Origin: Alteromonas sp. RKMC-009
GTDB taxonomy: Bacteria > Pseudomonadota > Gammaproteobacteria > Enterobacterales > Alteromonadaceae
DNA length: 64,000 nt
Assembly: GCF_003584565.2 (NCBI RefSeq)
Contig: NZ_CP031010.1
Location: 248,001-312,000 of the forward strand
Direction: 5' to 3'
Positions 45,421 to 54,231 of the stretch are shown piece after piece (position 1 is the first letter of the stretch; each line of letters starts with the position of its first letter). The translations under genes were made by a program, and so were the position numbers. A model generated the notes under the pieces. It was not told the DNA's origin, ran no database searches, and was given only the letters and a program-made list of their open reading frames with translations.

Positions 45421-47562
45421 TCAGAACGAGTAGTTGAATCTCACTTGTGTGAAACGCGGTTGACCATACTGGATTTGCGCGTTGCCTGAGATGTAGTTGT
45501 AGTACTCTTCGTCAAACAGATTGTTTACGTTAAGCTGAACGTCCACCCGGTCGCTGAAGCTGTATTTTGCCATCAGGTTTGTAATAGCAACAGCGTCCTG
45601 GGTAACACCGCTTTGCGATACTTCGTCCATCCAGTTCACACCACCACCAATGGTGAGGCCCGGCACACTGTCGATAAAGTTGTAGGTAGTGAACAGTTTG
45701 AACTGCTTACGGGGATAGCTTGGGTTAACGTCGTTACCTTCCGCATCTTCGGCTTCAAACTGTGACCAGCCCACATTGATGTTCCAGCCATCAACAGGTT
45801 GACCCACTACTTCCACTTCAAAACCGGTACTTTCAGTACCCTGTGCTTCCCGCTGGGCAATGGTGGCCGGCGAGTCAGGAACGTAATAAGGCGTACCGTC
45901 TTCAGCGATGTCGTCCTGAGCCAGGTTATCCTGATCAATTTTAAATACCGAGATAGCGGTGTTTAAACGCTCGTCAAGGAAACGGCTTTTCAGACCCATT
46001 TCATAGGTAACGCCCTGCAGGGAATCCAGGTATTCACCGTAACGGTTTACCGCATTCTGAGGCTGGAAAATATCGGTGTAGCTTGCGTAAACGCGGTGCT
46101 GCTCTGTTACGTCATACAACAGGCCGGCGTAAGGAATAAATACACCTGTTTCACCAAAATCTGTAGGTGTGCCGTAGCTGTTACCGGAACGTTCCCAACT
46201 TGCAATCCGTCCACCGGCAATCACTTTTAACTGCTCTGTCAGGTTAAGACGGGTGGCAGCGTAAAAGCCTTTCTGTTCGGTATCCATGTCCTGAGCAACG
46301 GTGTCTGGCGCGTCAGTCCATACCGGCTCGCTCCAATCATTACCCCAGGTGTAGAAATCAGAGATGGCAAGAGGGTCGCTGCTCACAACAGAGTAGGTTT
46401 CAGCGATGGCAGACTGGTCACTGTACAAACCGCCAATAACGAATTCATGCATGGTATCAAACAGCTTGTAGTCACCCTTTAACTGAATATCCAGGCTGTC
46501 CAGTGAGCTTTCGCCCTCTGCACGGTAAGGCCATGCAATAAGGCCGGCCCCGGTTTCTTTATCCAGAGAACCGTACACATACAGCAATCTGACATCCGGC
46601 TTTTTGTAATCCATGCGGTTATAGTTAACACGCAGTTCCCAGCCGTTGTTAAAGGTGTGCTCTACGTTGGCAAAGATGTTGGTGTTTTTCGTTTCCCAGC
46701 GGGTCCAGTCAGCAGACGTGGTGGTTGATACGTCCCAGTCTGTCGGCGTGCCGTCACTGTATAAACCTACCAGGCCACCCCAGAAGTTACCTTTTGGTAC
46801 GTTATTCTGGTAGCTCATGCCTACGCGCACCAGCGTTCTGTCGGTGATATCACTTTCAACAACACCGTACAGCACGGTAGATTCATTGGTGAAGATGTCC
46901 AGGTACGATTCACTGTCTTCATACTTGGCCACTACACGGCCACGAATAGTGCCTTCGTCATTCAGTCCGGTTGATACATCTGCCATGACTTCAAAATTGT
47001 TCCATGTGCCCAGTGCAAAGCTCACGTCACCCGCTAAATCTGTGCTGTCTGCATGCTTGCGCACCAGGTTGATAGAACCGGAAGGATCGCCCACACCGGT
47101 TAACAGGCCCGTAGAACCGCGTACAAATTCAACCCGCTCAAAAATCGCCACATCTGCGACAGTTTCACCGGAATCCGCCGCCAGACTCCAGGGTAACGGT
47201 ACACCGTCAATCTGGTAAGTGGTGATATCGAAACCACGGGACTGCAGGGTGTTCCGCACGTTATCCAGCATGCGGAAAGACACACCTGTCGTGTTTTGTA
47301 CTACGTCAATGACGGTATCCAGTGCCTGGTCACGGATACGCTCTTTAGTGATAACGCTCACTGATTGCGGCGTTTCCTGCAGCGTCAGGCCCAGACCTGT
47401 GGCCGTATCGATTCGTTCTGTTACGGTATATTTACCGGTCACTTCAACGTGTTCGAGGGTGTCACCGGCGGGAGCAGCTTCCTGCGCCATCGCCAGAGCG
47501 GGAGTGAGTGACAGCATTACAGCCGTTGCCAAGGGGGCTAAGCGGTTTTCAGGTGTTTTCAT
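45421..47562 (-). CDS. TonB-dependent siderophore receptor (FhuE/FpvA-like class)
   Basis: A 713-aa receptor. The signal peptide ends LAMAQ, TonB-box-like HVEVTGKY follows, and the plug has the siderophore-class motif LQETPQSVSVITKERI, then RVEFVRGSTGLLTGVGDPSGS. The barrel ends RFNYSF. There is no N-terminal signalling (STN) domain, so it is not an FpvA-type transducer. It is the last gene of a unit starting with the PepSY, DUF3649 and DUF3325 membrane proteins. Substrate is probably a hydroxamate or mixed-type siderophore (class inference). Confidence 0.92.
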   Translation of the reverse strand: MKTPENRLAPLATAVMLSLTPALAMAQEAAPAGDTLEHVEVTGKYTVTERIDTATGLGLTLQETPQSVSVITKERIRDQALDTVIDVVQNTTGVSFRMLDNVRNTLQSRGFDITTYQIDGVPLPWSLAADSGETVADVAIFERVEFVRGSTGLLTGVGDPSGSINLVRKHADSTDLAGDVSFALGTWNNFEVMADVSTGLNDEGTIRGRVVAKYEDSESYLDIFTNESTVLYGVVESDITDRTLVRVGMSYQNNVPKGNFWGGLVGLYSDGTPTDWDVSTTTSADWTRWETKNTNIFANVEHTFNNGWELRVNYNRMDYKKPDVRLLYVYGSLDKETGAGLIAWPYRAEGESSLDSLDIQLKGDYKLFDTMHEFVIGGLYSDQSAIAETYSVVSSDPLAISDFYTWGNDWSEPVWTDAPDTVAQDMDTEQKGFYAATRLNLTEQLKVIAGGRIASWERSGNSYGTPTDFGETGVFIPYAGLLYDVTEQHRVYASYTDIFQPQNAVNRYGEYLDSLQGVTYEMGLKSRFLDERLNTAISVFKIDQDNLAQDDIAEDGTPYYVPDSPATIAQREAQGTESTGFEVEVVGQPVDGWNINVGWSQFEAEDAEGNDVNPSYPRKQFKLFTTYNFIDSVPGLTIGGGVNWMDEVSQSGVTQDAVAITNLMAKYSFSDRVDVQLNVNNLFDEEYYNYISGNAQIQYGQPRFTQVRFNYSF

Positions 47563-47583
47563 AATGTCTCCAAAGTGTTGTAG

Positions 47584-47865
47584 TTATTTCCGGGCTTTGC
47601 GCCTCTGATTATTTGATATGTAAAGGGCTACCAGTAATGCGCCAACGGTCATTTCGTAGCACCAGTAAACGATGCCCTCAGCAATGCCTTCACTTTCACA
47701 GGAAAGGATTAGTGAGAGGGTTAAAAGCAGAAATCCGGCATATTTCAGGGTGTTGTCTGACAGGGGAACAGAAGCCGGCGAAATCAAAAATTTGCGGTTA
47801 CGGGGCATGGCGGCGGCCAGGCTCCAGAATGCCACAGTGCAAAGAAGCAAAGACAGCAGGGTCAC
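47584..47865 (-). CDS. DUF3325-like small membrane protein of iron-uptake operon
   Basis: A 93-aa protein from GTG 47865, which has GGAG 7 nt upstream and overlaps the previous gene by 4 nt (GTGA). It has three hydrophobic helices and a KYAGFLLLTLSLIL segment. DUF3325 proteins regularly occur with PepSY and TonB-receptor genes in iron operons; no biochemical role is established. It is 21 bp upstream of the receptor gene. Confidence 0.78.
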   Translation of the reverse strand: MTLLSLLLCTVAFWSLAAAMPRNRKFLISPASVPLSDNTLKYAGFLLLTLSLILSCESEGIAEGIVYWCYEMTVGALLVALYISNNQRRKARK

Positions 47866-48140
47866 AGGTTGCTCCCTATGCTGATAAACAGCCAGCAACT
47901 CAGGCTTGATAAGAGCACGACAGCACTGGTACGCAGCAGCTTCCGGGTGGCAATAATCCATATCACCAGCACGCTGTAGGCAATAAAGCCAAATAACATG
48001 CACCAGATAAACGTTACGGCTTTATCAATGTCAGCCAGTTGAAAAAGCAGACCTGTAAGCGCAACAGACAGCAACGAAACCAGTACAAAGCTCCCGAACA
48101 CGGCCAGCAACAGGCGCCAGACAAACAGGCTATTTTGCAT
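47862..48140 (-). CDS. DUF3649-like small membrane protein of iron-uptake operon
   Basis: A 92-aa protein from ATG 48140, which lies within the last codons of the PepSY gene (11-nt overlap); GAGGTGG upstream can serve as ribosome site. It has about three TM helices (LLLAVFGSFVLVSLLSVALTG; FIWCMLFGFIAYSVLVIWII), read in parts. It is the usual partner of PepSY and DUF3325 proteins in siderophore-receptor operons. Function is unknown; it may form an inner-membrane ferric-siderophore reductase complex (inference). Confidence 0.78.
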   Translation of the reverse strand: MQNSLFVWRLLLAVFGSFVLVSLLSVALTGLLFQLADIDKAVTFIWCMLFGFIAYSVLVIWIIATRKLLRTSAVVLLSSLSCWLFISIGSNL

Positions 48141-49656
48141 AGTGCCCCACCTCTGTTTCCATGGCTTCATGATGTTTTCTGTTCAGTATTTTCCACTGCA
48201 ACAGGAACAGACAGCCTGTCACCACCAGGCAGATATCCATCACCAGTAAAATACTGTCTTCCGGGAGCTGATATGTACCAATATGTTTTGTCACAGTTAT
48301 CATGCTGAGCAGTGGCAGCAACATGAAAGTCACAGCATTGAGCATGGCTGAGTAGCGCCAGCGCCTGTGTTCGCCGGTCAGTAAAGACATCACCAGCACA
48401 ATGAGCCAGCCGGCAAAAAATACGTCAATTTCTGATTGCGCGCGGTCAGTGAGTGTTTCCGGTAAAACGCGGTTAGCAAGAAAGAAACTGGCCACCGCAA
48501 AAGGCAGACCCATAATGGTTGCTGCATTTAAAACCCGTACCCATTGATGACCTTTGTGAGGCGCTTTCTTTTCCCGCTTTTTACTCCACAATACCAGGCC
48601 GGTAGCAATCATCACCGAACCTGTGATACCGGAGATAAAATACAGCCAGCGCAGTGGCCAGTCAGCGAAGCGGCCGGCATGCAGATTTATCATGGTTCTG
48701 CGGGTTTGCTCTGCCACGGAGGGGACTGCGCGGGTCGACAACAGTTCACCGGTGGCTGTTGAATACACAAGGCGGCGGTACGGAGAAATCAGCCCATTGG
48801 TCGGTACTTCCATAAATTCGATGGAACCGTTCTTATCTGTGGGGTTATCAACCCCGATAAACGTAATTTCAGCGCCGCCCAGGCGTTTCTGTGCGTCGTC
48901 GAACAGCGTCTGCAAATTCACCGGTTCCGCCCTGATGCCACTGGCAGCAGGTTGCGCCTGCCTGGCTTCAACAGCCTCAAAATAACTGCCCCTGTCACCG
49001 AACGTGGTGTTCATGGCCCAGCCGTAAATCATCAGCATGAGGGTAACCAGGCCGGTGTAGGTGATCATAAGATGGAAGGGCACGGCCAGCACGGAGGTCA
49101 GCGTATGGGCATCCAGCCAGCTTCGCATACCCATGCCTGACTTGAAGGTGAAAAAGTCCTTAAAGATTTTCTTGTGAATAATGATGCCGGAGATGAGAGC
49201 GATAAACATGCACATGGCAGCTATGCTGACCAGCCACCGTGCCCAGATCACCGGCATATAATGAAGATCAAAATGGAAGCGGTATAGAAAGTTGCCGCCA
49301 CGGGTCTCTCTGACTGACACTTCCTGTCCCGTGCCATCCAGTGTCGCTCTTTTAAAGCCACGGGGACCGGCGTCACTGGCCCGCCAGAAGAGTGTGGACA
49401 CCGTATCCCGTTCACCCGGCACGCCGATGGACCAGCGCGGTGAGTCGGGGGCTTCTTTCAGCAGAAAGGCCTGAGCATTGGAGACGGCATTGGCCGGAGT
49501 GGCCGGGTGAGTCAACTCCGGTTGCATCCAGCGGGTTATTTCAAACTGGAAGAAAGCCAGCGTACCGGTAACAAACACAGCGAACAGCAACCAGCCCAAT
49601 ATCAGGCCTGTCCAGGTGTGCAGCCAGGTCATACTGTCTCTGAAGCGTGAAAACAT
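48130..49656 (-). CDS. PepSY-associated TM protein, probable ferric-siderophore reductase component
   Basis: A 508-aa inner-membrane protein from ATG 49656; an upstream in-frame start would precede the conserved opening MTWLHTWTGLILGW. Helices include LLFAVFVTGTLAFF, a pair near 145-200, LDAHTLTSVLAVPFHLMITYTG with conserved His, and four C-terminal helices. His residues in HTWTG, HFDLHYMP, DAHTLT, PFHLMI and NLHAGRF match PepSY_TM proteins such as PiuB/FoxB, some of which are implicated in siderophore iron reduction. First gene of the four-gene iron unit with a Fur-like box about 90 bp upstream. Confidence 0.88.
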   Translation of the reverse strand: MFSRFRDSMTWLHTWTGLILGWLLFAVFVTGTLAFFQFEITRWMQPELTHPATPANAVSNAQAFLLKEAPDSPRWSIGVPGERDTVSTLFWRASDAGPRGFKRATLDGTGQEVSVRETRGGNFLYRFHFDLHYMPVIWARWLVSIAAMCMFIALISGIIIHKKIFKDFFTFKSGMGMRSWLDAHTLTSVLAVPFHLMITYTGLVTLMLMIYGWAMNTTFGDRGSYFEAVEARQAQPAASGIRAEPVNLQTLFDDAQKRLGGAEITFIGVDNPTDKNGSIEFMEVPTNGLISPYRRLVYSTATGELLSTRAVPSVAEQTRRTMINLHAGRFADWPLRWLYFISGITGSVMIATGLVLWSKKREKKAPHKGHQWVRVLNAATIMGLPFAVASFFLANRVLPETLTDRAQSEIDVFFAGWLIVLVMSLLTGEHRRWRYSAMLNAVTFMLLPLLSMITVTKHIGTYQLPEDSILLVMDICLVVTGCLFLLQWKILNRKHHEAMETEVGHYAK

Positions 49657-49745
49657 AATCTTATACTTGGTTTTAGAAGAGTGACTACCGTGGATCGTCA
49701 GGGGCAGCAAGTATGAAAGCGCTTAATTCTATCTTAAGTTAAAAC

Positions 49746-49764
49746 CAAATGATAATTGTTTTTA
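49746..49764. promoter_or_regulatory. Fur-like box upstream of the PepSY operon
   Basis: CAAATGATAATTGTTTTTA; the reverse complement contains AACAATTATCATTTG, the same core as the box at 61158. It lies 90 bp before the PepSY start and 21 bp from the end of the CDF gene. Confidence 0.6.
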
Positions 49765-49784
49765 TTTTCGTGATGTGTTCCTGA

Positions 49785-50738
49785 TCACTGTGAACCGGAC
49801 GCCGGATAATCTTCTACGTCCTCGATGACCCGGCGCTCAAGTCTGGCTTCGCCCTCGGGATCAGCATGAATAATTACATCGGCGTCGGTAAATGCATTTT
49901 CTATCTGCAATTCAACTTCATCGGTGATGTCGTGGGCTTCGCGGAAAGACAGTCCGGCATCAAGCTGAATGTCGAGCTGTATAAAGCTCTTATCACCGGC
50001 GCGGCGGGTACGTAAAGCGTGATAGCTCAGAACATTGGTATTGGCTTCGAGAATTTGTTTTATGGTTTCTTTATCTTCTTCCGGCAACTCTTCATCCATG
50101 AGTTGGGGAATGGCTATTTTTGTTACCTGCCAGGCGGAATGTGTGAGAACTAATCCCATTGTCAAACCGGCCACGGCATCCAGTCTTGGAATATCGTAGT
50201 AACTACCTGTAAATACTGCCAGCAGCGCACCGGTAATAGCAAAGATGTCGCCAATGTAATGAGCCCGGTCAGACTGAATGATTAATGAACGGGTGCGCTT
50301 TAATGCCAGCGTCTGGAATGATACCAGCAGAATGGTTGCAATCAGCGAAAACAGAAGTACGCCAACCGCAATGTCAGGTCGGGTAACCGGCTCCGGATCC
50401 ACAAGATGATGCACCGACTCCCACAATACCAGCGATGCCGAAGCGCTTATCAGAGCGACCTGGCCAAGAGCGAATAACGCTTCTGCTTTATGGTGTCCGA
50501 ATTTGTGATTGGTATCAGGTTGAAGGGCAGCATATGAGGCCACACCTGCGGCTGCAACACTGACCAGTAAATCGATACCACTGTCGGCAAGTGAGCCGAG
50601 AATGGCAGCAGAACCAGTGATAAACCAGCCGCCGATTTTTAGCAGGCAGAGCAGGGAAGCCACGCACACCGCAGCACCTGTTGCTACTTTCACCCATTTG
50701 CTGCGTTCATTGCGGCATTCATTTGTGTTTGCATTCAT
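49785..50738 (-). CDS. Cation diffusion facilitator (FieF/CDF-like) metal exporter
   Basis: A 317-aa CDF protein from ATG 50738 (GGAG upstream). Hallmarks are LGSLADSGIDLLVS in TM2 (metal-site Asp), HKFGHHKAEALFALGQ in the loop, HYIGDIFAITGAL in TM5 (His and Asp), and a C-terminal cytoplasmic metal-binding domain (about 210-300) with AHDITDEVE and VIIHADPEGE. The HxxxD/DxxxD type sites fit Fe/Zn exporters such as FieF. The promoter faces a Fur-like box shared with the ferric ABC operon, so iron-linked control is likely. Confidence 0.9.
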   Translation of the reverse strand: MNANTNECRNERSKWVKVATGAAVCVASLLCLLKIGGWFITGSAAILGSLADSGIDLLVSVAAAGVASYAALQPDTNHKFGHHKAEALFALGQVALISASASLVLWESVHHLVDPEPVTRPDIAVGVLLFSLIATILLVSFQTLALKRTRSLIIQSDRAHYIGDIFAITGALLAVFTGSYYDIPRLDAVAGLTMGLVLTHSAWQVTKIAIPQLMDEELPEEDKETIKQILEANTNVLSYHALRTRRAGDKSFIQLDIQLDAGLSFREAHDITDEVELQIENAFTDADVIIHADPEGEARLERRVIEDVEDYPASGSQ

Positions 50739-50809
50739 GGGATTTTCTCCTGCGACAGAGTATGTTTGACTGTTATAACACATAACGTCTATGGCTTTAC
50801 TTGACAATT

Positions 50810-50828
50810 GATAATAAGTATCATTTTC
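50810..50828. promoter_or_regulatory. Fur box in the CDF / ferric-ABC divergent promoter
   Basis: GATAATAAGTATCATTTTC matches the Fur consensus at 15 of 19 positions. It lies 27 bp before the plus-strand start and 72 bp from the CDF start, so it could control both. Confidence 0.8.
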
Positions 50829-50854
50829 AAAAAATAAACATTTAAGGATTAACC

Positions 50855-51667
50855 ATGACTTTCTCAGGATCAACCCGTTGTAAAATTGCCTTAGTGCTGG
50901 CACTTTCTATCGGCAGTTTTTCTTCTCAGGTATCAGCAAATGGTGCTATTGGTGATCACGTAAATAACCTTCACGCGCACCTGGGCGAATATTCAGAGGA
51001 AGTGCAGTGGCTGGAAGATAAATTTGGTGCCGTCGTTGATGCCTACGAAAAGCAGGGCAAAGGAAAAGTAGATACTGACGTTATGATTGAGTACTGGGAA
51101 GAAGTAGATTTCCATTCAGCCATTGAGACACAGTATGTGCCTGTTTATGCGACCATCTGGCAAGGCATTTACGGTGTAAAAACAGCCATCGATAGCGGGG
51201 CCGCTACGGCAGCTGTCCGTGCTGAAGAGGCAAAACTGGTACATGCACTCTGGCAGGGCCTGGGGGCGGTAAAACTGGCCTCTCAATATCAGAAAAAAGG
51301 CCTTATCGACCAGGTTCAGACCACCGAAGCTGAACCGACAACACCAACAGAAGTCATTGATGACATTAAAGTACGTCTTGACCGCGTAGTAGCAAAGTAT
51401 GCAGAACAGTTGTCTGAAGTGGCAACCACACTGGTGTTTGATACCTACCTGCAACGTTTTGAAGGTATTGAAGGTGCGCTAATTGAATTGGATGCGCCAC
51501 TGGTTGAAGATCTTGAGAAAGATTTTAACGTATCTTTACCGCAAGCTATCGAGCAAGACAAAGGCGTGGATGCAGTGCGTGAAGTTGTCAACGCCATGCA
51601 GGTTAAGTTAGATAAAGCCTATACGTTGCTGGCAGAAGCAGAGAAAAATCGTAAGAGCGTGTTTTAA
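50855..51667 (+). CDS. Exported helical protein of unknown function, first gene of ferric ABC operon
   Basis: A 270-aa protein with a Sec signal peptide (LVLALSIGSFSSQVSA). The mature part is almost wholly helical and rich in acidic residues, with HAHLGEYSEEVQWLEDKF, IEYWEEVDFHSAIE and VFDTYLQRFEGIEG. Repeated E/H/Y residues could ligate metal. I do not recognise the family; it is not imelysin or EfeO by any motif I can see. It is 9 nt from a Tat-exported iron-binding protein gene and behind a Fur box, so a periplasmic iron-handling role is the best guess. Confidence 0.78.
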   Translation: MTFSGSTRCKIALVLALSIGSFSSQVSANGAIGDHVNNLHAHLGEYSEEVQWLEDKFGAVVDAYEKQGKGKVDTDVMIEYWEEVDFHSAIETQYVPVYATIWQGIYGVKTAIDSGAATAAVRAEEAKLVHALWQGLGAVKLASQYQKKGLIDQVQTTEAEPTTPTEVIDDIKVRLDRVVAKYAEQLSEVATTLVFDTYLQRFEGIEGALIELDAPLVEDLEKDFNVSLPQAIEQDKGVDAVREVVNAMQVKLDKAYTLLAEAEKNRKSVF

Positions 51668-51676
51668 GGAATCACT

Positions 51677-52714
51677 ATGCAACGCAGAACATTCGTCCGG
51701 GGCCTGGGACTGGCTGGTTTAGCTGGCGGTCTCGGGCTGTTACCCGGCATGTCCTTCGCTAATCCGGCAACCGCGGTATCTGTTGATTCACTGCCAAAAT
51801 TGAAAGGCGACCTCACGCTTTATCTTGGCAGAGGAGAGGGCGGACTTTACGAAAATGTCCTTGAAGCGATCAAGAAAAAGAACCCGGAACTGAATTTACA
51901 AATTCGTCGCGGTGCAACGGCAGAGCTGGCCAATATGCTGGTCGCCGAAGCTAAAGCCGGCGTGAAACGGGCGGATTTGTTCTGGGCAGTAGATACCGGT
52001 TCTATAGGTATGATTACTGATCAGGGGCTGGCAAAGCCCCTGCCAGACGACGTGGTCAATCAGCTGAAACCGGGTTTTCAGTACCCTATGTGGTCGCCGG
52101 TAACCGGACGTATCCGCACTTTACCTTATAACACTGAGCGGGTGCGTGCAGACCAGATCCCTGACAGTGTGATGGCCCTCGCCGACACAGATTTGAAACT
52201 GGGATGGGCACCTGCATATGCCTCTTTTCAGTCTTTTGTTACAGCGATGCGCATTCTCGAAGGTGAGAAAGCAACAGCCAGCTGGCTGAAAGGTGTGAAT
52301 AGCAGGGCGAAGAAATATGCCGGTGAACTGGGTGTGGTGATGGGCGTTGAGCGTGGTGAGGTGGACCTGGGTTTTGCCAATCACTACTATACGTTAAGGC
52401 TTAAGTCCGGCAAGCCGGATGCCACCGTAGATATCGCCTACACAAAAAGTGATGCGGGGTGCCTGGTGAATGCCTCCGGCATTATTTCGCTCACTGAAGG
52501 TGATTTACCGGTAAACTTTATCCGTTACCTGCTGACCAGAGAAGTGCAATCTTATCTGGCGTCTGAAGCCTATGAAATTCCACTGGTCGGCGGCGTAGCT
52601 CCACCGGATGGTCTCACGCCTCTGAGCAGTATTTCTCCTCCTGATTTGGATCTTCGTAAGTTAGCTGATATAAGACCGACATTAGACTTGATGAGGAATG
52701 TTGGCGTTCTGTGA
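51677..52714 (+). CDS. Tat-exported Fe(III) ABC transporter substrate-binding protein (Fbp/Fut-like)
   Basis: A 345-aa binding protein. The twin-arginine signal is QRRTFVRGLGLAG. A class II binding fold follows (LTLYLGRGEGGLYENVLEAI, then RADLFWAVDTGSIGMI). A Tyr pair in GFANHYYTLRL lies where FbpA/FutA proteins have the tandem iron-binding tyrosines. Export by Tat means it folds in the cytoplasm, as for cyanobacterial FutA2. The permease start overlaps its stop. Substrate is inferred as ferric iron from fold, Tyr pair and Fur control. Confidence 0.88.
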   Translation: MQRRTFVRGLGLAGLAGGLGLLPGMSFANPATAVSVDSLPKLKGDLTLYLGRGEGGLYENVLEAIKKKNPELNLQIRRGATAELANMLVAEAKAGVKRADLFWAVDTGSIGMITDQGLAKPLPDDVVNQLKPGFQYPMWSPVTGRIRTLPYNTERVRADQIPDSVMALADTDLKLGWAPAYASFQSFVTAMRILEGEKATASWLKGVNSRAKKYAGELGVVMGVERGEVDLGFANHYYTLRLKSGKPDATVDIAYTKSDAGCLVNASGIISLTEGDLPVNFIRYLLTREVQSYLASEAYEIPLVGGVAPPDGLTPLSSISPPDLDLRKLADIRPTLDLMRNVGVL

Positions 52715-54231
52715 AAAACCTGCCTAAATCGTACCCCTTTGCAATCATCATTGCGGTGATTGCAATTTTACCCGTCGGGGTTTTATTTTCCCTTGCCTCT
52801 GATGATGCCGCGTTTTTTGATACCAGAAATATCACTGTATTAATGAATACGCTGGCATTGATGGGGCTCACGGTGGCAGGGGCTGTGATGGTCGGGGTGC
52901 CCCTGGCGTTACTTACAGCATATGTCAGTTTGCCTTTAAAGCGACTGTGGCTAATTTTATTTGCGGCGCCGCTGGCTATGCCAAGTTACCTCGGCGCATT
53001 TACCCTCTATTTTTCTTTCGGCCGGGGCGGCGAAATCGAGAGCTTTACCGGTTTGACCACGCCATCCCTGGAAGGACTGTGGGGAGCAGGGCTGGTCATG
53101 ACGTTGTACACCTATCCGTTTGTGATGATGACCACCCGTTCCGCGCTGCTCAGCCTTGATGCCAGTCAGATAAACGCCGCCCGTACATTAGGACTATCAT
53201 TAACTGCCAGTATCTGGCGCATCGTTTTGCCACGGGTCGTAAACAGTATTGCCGCCGGGGCATTGCTGGCGGCGCTGTATGCGTTATCTGATTTCGGGAC
53301 GCCGGCAATAATGGGGCTGGATACATTTACACGGGTAATATTCGTGGAATACAACGCCTTTGGTCTCAGTCAGGCAGCCATGTTATCGCTGCAGTTAATG
53401 CTGATAGTCGTGCTTATTCTCTTCATCGAATCTCAAATCCGTGGTGCTAAAGAACGACCCGGCAAACACATTCAAATACATGTTCATCCGGCGAAAAGTC
53501 TTGGTTTCGCAGGTCTGTTTTCGCCGGTTATTCTGTTATCTCTGGTTCTGCCTCTTGGCATTTTTGTGTTGTGGCTGGCCCGGGAGGGAGCAGAAGGCTT
53601 TGATATTACCTATGCATGGAATTCCGCCTACGCTTCCATGATGGCCGCGGTCGTCGCAGTCCTTCTGGCGATTCCCGTTGCCCATGCGGCTATTGCCGGC
53701 CGGGTAGGACGATTCTTTGAGCGTATAACGTATTTTGGATTCGGTGTCCCCGGTATTGTAATGGGCACAGCGCTGGTTTATCTCGGATTACAAATTCCGG
53801 TACTGTATCAGACGCTGGGCTTGCTGGTGATTGCCTATGTATTGCGCTTTTTGCCGCTGGCTGTGAGTACAGTTCGCAGTACTACTGAAAATCAGGATGG
53901 TGGCCTGGTAAACGCTGCGCGGGTACTGGGGGCTTCGCCCAGAGAAGCGTTTTTGCGTATTACCTTACCTCTGACAGCGCGGGGCATGATTGCCGGCGCC
54001 GCATTGGTTTTCCTTGAAGTTATGCGTGAATTACCGGCAACATTGATGCTCGGGCCTACAGGTTTTGAAACGTTAGCAACGTACCTGTGGCGTGTTTATG
54101 AAGCTGGCTATTTCGGACGTGCCGCCGTACCGGGTTTATGTCTGGTGTTTATTTCCGGGCTCGGGTTAATCCTGATGCTTACCGGCGAGCGAAAAGCAGA
54201 ATTTTCAGTTAATGAGAGTCAACATTCCTGA
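52711..54231 (+). CDS. Fe(III) ABC transporter permease (FbpB-like, fused)
   Basis: A 506-aa permease with about 12 TM helices, two fused BPD_transp_1 halves. Each half has an EAA-type loop: INAARTLGLSLTASIWRIVLP and VNAARVLGASPREAFLRITLP, read around the conserved Gly. It starts at GTG 52711, overlapping the binding-protein stop by 4 nt. FbpB/SfuB/FutB-type transporters of ferric iron have this fused arrangement. The ATPase start overlaps its stop by 1 nt. Confidence 0.9.
   Translation: MKNLPKSYPFAIIIAVIAILPVGVLFSLASDDAAFFDTRNITVLMNTLALMGLTVAGAVMVGVPLALLTAYVSLPLKRLWLILFAAPLAMPSYLGAFTLYFSFGRGGEIESFTGLTTPSLEGLWGAGLVMTLYTYPFVMMTTRSALLSLDASQINAARTLGLSLTASIWRIVLPRVVNSIAAGALLAALYALSDFGTPAIMGLDTFTRVIFVEYNAFGLSQAAMLSLQLMLIVVLILFIESQIRGAKERPGKHIQIHVHPAKSLGFAGLFSPVILLSLVLPLGIFVLWLAREGAEGFDITYAWNSAYASMMAAVVAVLLAIPVAHAAIAGRVGRFFERITYFGFGVPGIVMGTALVYLGLQIPVLYQTLGLLVIAYVLRFLPLAVSTVRSTTENQDGGLVNAARVLGASPREAFLRITLPLTARGMIAGAALVFLEVMRELPATLMLGPTGFETLATYLWRVYEAGYFGRAAVPGLCLVFISGLGLILMLTGERKAEFSVNESQHS

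Noticed and set aside
50739..50903. N-terminal extension of the CDF protein
   Set aside because: It would cross the Fur box and divergent promoter; ATG 50738 has GGAG and a normal family start.
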